7,161 nt of DNA from Microcaldota archaeon (lineage in GTDB: Archaea > Micrarchaeota > Micrarchaeia > Micrarchaeales > Micrarchaeaceae): the NCBI GenBank assembly GCA_030039935.1, contig JASHUQ010000040.1:1-7161 (forward strand). Direction: 5' to 3'. Within the stretch, counting starts at the first letter, position 1; each line of letters begins with the position of its first letter. The position numbers were made by a program, and so were the translations under genes. The notes under the pieces were generated by a model. That model saw only the letters and a program-made list of their open reading frames with translations, had not been told where the DNA came from and did not search any database. Positions 7,001-7,161 of the stretch are shown here, piece by piece.

Positions 7001-7161
7001 GTAAGAACAGGATCCACTGTTACTGTTATTCCAGTTGAGTTTGATATTTCTCCTGTTGCGTCTGTTGAACCAAGTGTAACTGTGTATGTTCCCTGTGTTG
7101 GGAACACTATCGAACCATTTACCAATGGTGTTACAGGTTCACCATTGACAAAGTAGTGGTT
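1012..7161 (-). CDS. Giant multi-domain Ig/PKD-like cell-surface protein with C-terminal membrane anchor (5' end missing)
   Basis: The minus-strand frame is open from the window edge (7161) to TGA at 1014-1012: 2049 residues with no start inside the window. A TTG at 7125 lies in the middle of a conserved domain and is not the start. Residues (1 = codon 7161-7159): alternating Ig-like domains A1 1-53 (cut), B1 54-140, A2 141-404, B2 405-492, A3 493-577, B3 578-664, A4 665-748, B4 749-831; diverged PKD/Ig-like domains at 832-918, 919-1013, 1014-1118, 1119-1220, 1221-1309, 1310-1408, 1409-1512, 1513-1604 and 1605-1692; a different beta domain 1693-1830; Gly-rich hinge 1831-1862; last beta domain 1863-1961; Ser/Thr/Pro/Asn stalk 1962-2005; transmembrane helix 2006-2029; basic tail 2030-2049. 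Hallmarks are SAGQSVxFTN, GGTG and VTETVxD in the array and GG-xx-PY-x-Y-x-W plus VTD in the diverged domains; the classical PKD WDFGDG motif is absent. About 49 N-x-S/T sequons suggest heavy glycosylation. Topology should be N-out, C-in. A structural or adhesive surface rod is inferred; no enzyme motif was seen. Type of protein: very likely; exact role: unknown. Confidence 0.95.
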   Translation of the reverse strand, partial: NHYFVNGEPVTPLVNGSIVFPTQGTYTVTLGSTDATGEISNSTGITVTVDPVLTISLAANWTYISAGQSVSFTNTTSGGTGSNMYSYEVTSDPSDASYSQNGNVITFNEAGTYYVTETVSDLSSEVNDSSITITVTPQLQTQLINESMLHISAGQSVSFTNYTTGGTNNIENTYTYYQTAPTVYYTGYTDGGYNSGSFYRSPSPVNAAYSDATLSENFIGSTFDISLTQGTSNGYDLGYYFADGTLGSLAANGLSISATGSYGVNLWLNVQDWAWSSNVFTGLGSDGAYGLGPSSPSSISGSTQFYITAGPCSGNTYTVSQLADGDCASFNANTPIDIWIGVGPLGSAGTVSTSITAPYVGTSTSSGVITFANAGNYTVTLTSNDATGEIADSEGIPVTVTPVLTINLNANRTYISQYQSVLFTNTTSGGTGSNTYSYSTNPDDCAYQNESYVSDVFTFTNTGMCTITETVTDLSGEVNQSSVAITVTPQLQTQLINESMLRISAGQSVLFTNYTTGGTGNITNTYFVNGEPVTPLVNGSIVFPTSGTYTVTLGSTDTSGEVANDLAGITVIVAPVLEFTSFTANRTYISAGQSVYFTNTTSGGTLPFVYSYAVTGPPGSYSQNGNAITFNNEGTYTVTENVIDFSNEINSTSAITITVTPQLVTQLVNESMLHISAGQSVLFTNYTTGGTGSIVNHYFVNGEPVTPLVNGSIVFPTQGTYTVTLGSTDATGEISNSTGITVTVDPVLTISLAANWTYISAGQSVSFTNTTTGGTGNNIYSYSVSGPDTYTQNGNAITFSKAGTYYVTETVTDMSNEINESTVCIKVARVLEFTSFSGTTPISVDQYATFTNMTKYGTGTNEYSYTLLSGPTNGIMTYIGNNEASFSVSGNYVVQINVVDLTGETNSSTFNIEVNPELTVAPLPNINIDQYQEYTFNADASNGTEPYSYSWTVSSGLSVVSGCGSSETCTVNAITVGNGAKASSVSVTVTDASAGAPPETATSTSTVNVYGPLSVKPPTSSHSLVDQGQLSVESSSVVGGVPPYQTEWLFESPENLTYILLPGSVQVENSVITQYLFQTNSLTPIGDWEFEVQVVDNSIIPEMANAINQEGVTVYPELTASISANPTQVIPGNTSTITPDIVGGSNPSNLECEWYAESPGSATFTPITAESFNCGSYNFVTTSSTTRGTWQFMLVVTDTGTTVPEVVSSTEASVTVGQFGVGLTASSSVIDSGQTEVLTATLTGGISPYSLSWTGSGTSSCPVSTDTLSVTCNVLPTDVNPTIFTYNVVATDSASHTANSALSITVNPTPTATFTPLYTQRDSGEVETFMIAINGGTGPFLVTLYNNTDNSITAYSTTILSPGGSGGISFITNAIGTFTYSAQITDEGTSPEYTFYTSSNQITVNPDLGSLLSAMPQSVEIGTASDLTASILGGTEPYTYNFTVSNSNGIVFDKLNGPTSSQSSSAAFTPSNAAALGTDTVSVLVKDGTYGSCSPEPCGYETLTNTITVYSTPQVTIAPSSPIIYTGQSQVLTADATGGTGIITSYDWYAGSSCTGTPIYSSSSTASYTTNPLESTTTYCVEVTDSLGGTATNTDTVNVESPNALTITLIPSAPNTTVGNVITFTNTTTGGTGNYIFGNIITNAPPGFWYYTGGDTSSITFITAGNFSVTENVIDSTNEFASNTVYVTVNQSITIPSNTTITDPPGYDLKENIDDPIGFLTFSNTGTSNEVLTVNILDSSAPLLTSNSTGTFSIIGNAIQVNVTNAITTSTVGVTMYYSCGSNVVPYIYANSIWSALQYTTSTSGSQCDVIFTIPADPIFAIYSYTASSSGGSGGSGGGGGGGSGGTGGAPAGSAGGGGSSGPTVTPVTVNNNACYLISNFTRDNQEVILLNGTSFDVVDNFITPNDTGITVNSISYTLYVNTPISLGTSNGFNYTIMLDNISYVPILHSVNVTLCGSAASQSNTTNATSQPPVQQPVVTTAPTTSIASNVSSGISAPASAQGSQTLEIAGIIAVIVVIAAVIGAMASMRRKRTTAQGMRAASQQRRRR
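1015..1278 (-). other. Stalk, transmembrane helix and basic cytoplasmic tail
   Basis: Residues 1962-2005 are a Ser/Thr/Pro/Asn/Gln/Ala-rich stalk with sequons NTT, NAT and NVS. Residues 2006-2029 are one hydrophobic helix (core IAGIIAVIVVIAAVIGAMA). The last 20 residues carry eight Arg and one Lys, with clusters RRKR right after the helix and RRRR at the very end. By the positive-inside rule the tail is cytoplasmic and the whole chain upstream is outside. No sorting signal of the PGF-CTERM type is seen, so the helix itself is the likely anchor. Confidence 0.9.
1576..1671 (-). repeat. Gly-rich low-complexity hinge
   Basis: Residues 1831-1862 are almost only Gly, Ser, Ala, Thr and Pro, including GGSGGSGGGG and SAGGGGSSG. 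On the plus strand this appears as a pyrimidine-rich run of cctccg/cttcct units. It separates the rod from the last folded domain (1863-1961) and probably acts as a flexible hinge close to the membrane. Length variation by slippage is plausible. Confidence 0.9.
1672..2085 (-). other. Membrane-proximal beta domain, distantly like archaeal PGF-pre-PGF domains
   Basis: Residues 1693-1830 differ from the Ig-like chain. They begin ITIPSNTTITDPPGYDL and end with YIYANSIWSALQYT, then CDVIFTIPADPIFAIYSYT. The layout of a strand with S-x-W, then a Cys-containing strand and a closing F/P-FAIY segment near the anchor recalls the PGF-pre-PGF domain found near the C-terminus of many archaeal surface proteins. 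The resemblance is from memory and weak. Cysteines 1780 (YSCGS) and 1818 (SQCDV) could pair. Confidence 0.4.
4850..5076 (-). repeat. Near-identical 227-base direct repeat, copy 1
   Basis: This stretch covers the latter two thirds of A4 and the start of B4. It matches 6935-7161 at a constant offset of 2085 bases (695 codons, so in phase). By hand alignment only four bases differ, at 4876, 4930, 4933 and 4969. The roughly 76 encoded residues are identical in both copies, so all four changes are silent. Similarity falls off left of 4850, where this copy encodes TTTGG and the other TTSGG. Confidence 0.95.
6064..6645 (-). other. 194-residue domain inserted inside Ig-like domain A2
   Basis: Residues 173-366 of the protein replace the 14-residue loop that carries FVNGEPVTPLVN in the other A domains. 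The flanks still match A: TQLINESMLH to GGT before the insert, and GVITFANAGNYTVTLTSNDA (367-386) after it. The insert begins with a Tyr-rich stretch (TYTYYQTAP, VYYTGYTDGGY) and continues with alternating hydrophobic and Gly/Ser/Thr segments (FDISLTQG, NLWLNVQDWAW, TQFYITAG, IDIWIGVG) that read as beta strands. It has two cysteines, at residues 312 and 327, in GPCSG and GDCAS, which could form a disulfide. It looks like an independent beta-sandwich or jelly-roll domain displayed from the rod. I do not recognise its family. A ligand-binding role is possible but only inferred. Confidence 0.8.
6935..7161 (-). repeat. Near-identical 227-base direct repeat, copy 2 (reaches window edge)
   Basis: This is the partner of 4850-5076, covering the visible part of A1 and the start of B1. 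Its bases differ from copy 1 at 6961, 7015, 7018 and 7054 only. The match is still perfect at the last base of the window, so the true repeat is probably longer. The equivalent regions of the A3/B3 pair between the copies are clearly more diverged. Confidence 0.95.

Larger units (their letters stand above)
4669..7161 (-). repeat. Tandem array of alternating A/B Ig-like domain repeats
   Basis: Four A-type and four B-type domains alternate here, each about 83-88 residues apart from the split A2. A domains start TQL(I/V)NESML-(H/R)-ISAGQSV and carry FTNYTTGGT and YFVNGEPVTPLVNGSIVF. B domains carry N(W/R)TYIS, FTNTT(S/T)GGT and T(V/I)TE(T/N)V. The A-B pair, about 170 residues or 510 bases, looks like the unit that multiplied. 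Boundaries: A1 7161-7003, B1 7002-6742, A2 6741-5950, B2 5949-5686, A3 5685-5431, B3 5430-5170, A4 5169-4918, B4 4917-4669. The array continues beyond the right edge, since A1 is cut. A and B themselves share SAGQSV-x-FTN and GGT, so they probably derive from one ancestral domain. Confidence 0.92.

Noticed and set aside
7123..7125. TTG as start codon of the large gene
   Set aside because: The frame continues upstream to the edge and encodes NHYFVNGEPVTP, which matches the interior of the other A domains. The gene is simply cut here.

Overview
The window holds two minus-strand genes, both cut by a window edge. About 86% of it (1012-7161) is the 3' end of one giant open reading frame for a repetitive cell-surface protein; 1-941 is the 5' end of a second gene of unknown function. 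They are separated by a 70-base gap that carries a TATA/BRE-type promoter for the second gene.

The organism is most likely an archaeon. The intergenic promoter looks archaeal (A-rich BRE next to a TTAAATA box), the downstream gene has no Shine-Dalgarno sequence, arginine is mostly AGA/AGG and isoleucine often ATA, and the large protein ends in one C-terminal membrane anchor with an Arg-rich tail after a Ser/Thr/Pro stalk, as in many archaeal surface proteins. The long Asn/Thr/Ser-rich chain of Ig-like domains resembles surface proteins of DPANN lineages such as Micrarchaeota, but this placement is inference and no marker gene is present. The genetic code appears standard (TGA ends the large gene).

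Reading the large protein from its visible N-terminal side (residue 1 = the codon at 7161-7159): residues 1-831 are an array of two alternating, closely related beta-sandwich domain types (A and B, about 84-88 residues each, four of each, the first cut by the edge). One A domain is split by a 194-residue insert. Residues 832-1692 are nine more diverged PKD/Ig-like domains. Residues 1693-1830 are a separate beta-rich domain, 1831-1862 a Gly-rich hinge, 1863-1961 a last beta domain, 1962-2005 a Ser/Thr/Pro/Asn stalk, 2006-2029 the transmembrane helix and 2030-2049 a basic cytoplasmic tail. The parts fit a rigid glycosylated rod standing on the cell surface, possibly for adhesion or cell-cell contact. 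The start, including any signal peptide or binding head, lies beyond the right edge.

The most notable signal is a 227-base direct repeat (4850-5076 and 6935-7161), 2085 bases apart, with four differences, all silent. It runs to the last base of the window. Other copies of the same domain types in between are clearly diverged, so this pair points to recent duplication or gene conversion inside the gene. No mobile element, CRISPR array, tRNA or rRNA was seen.
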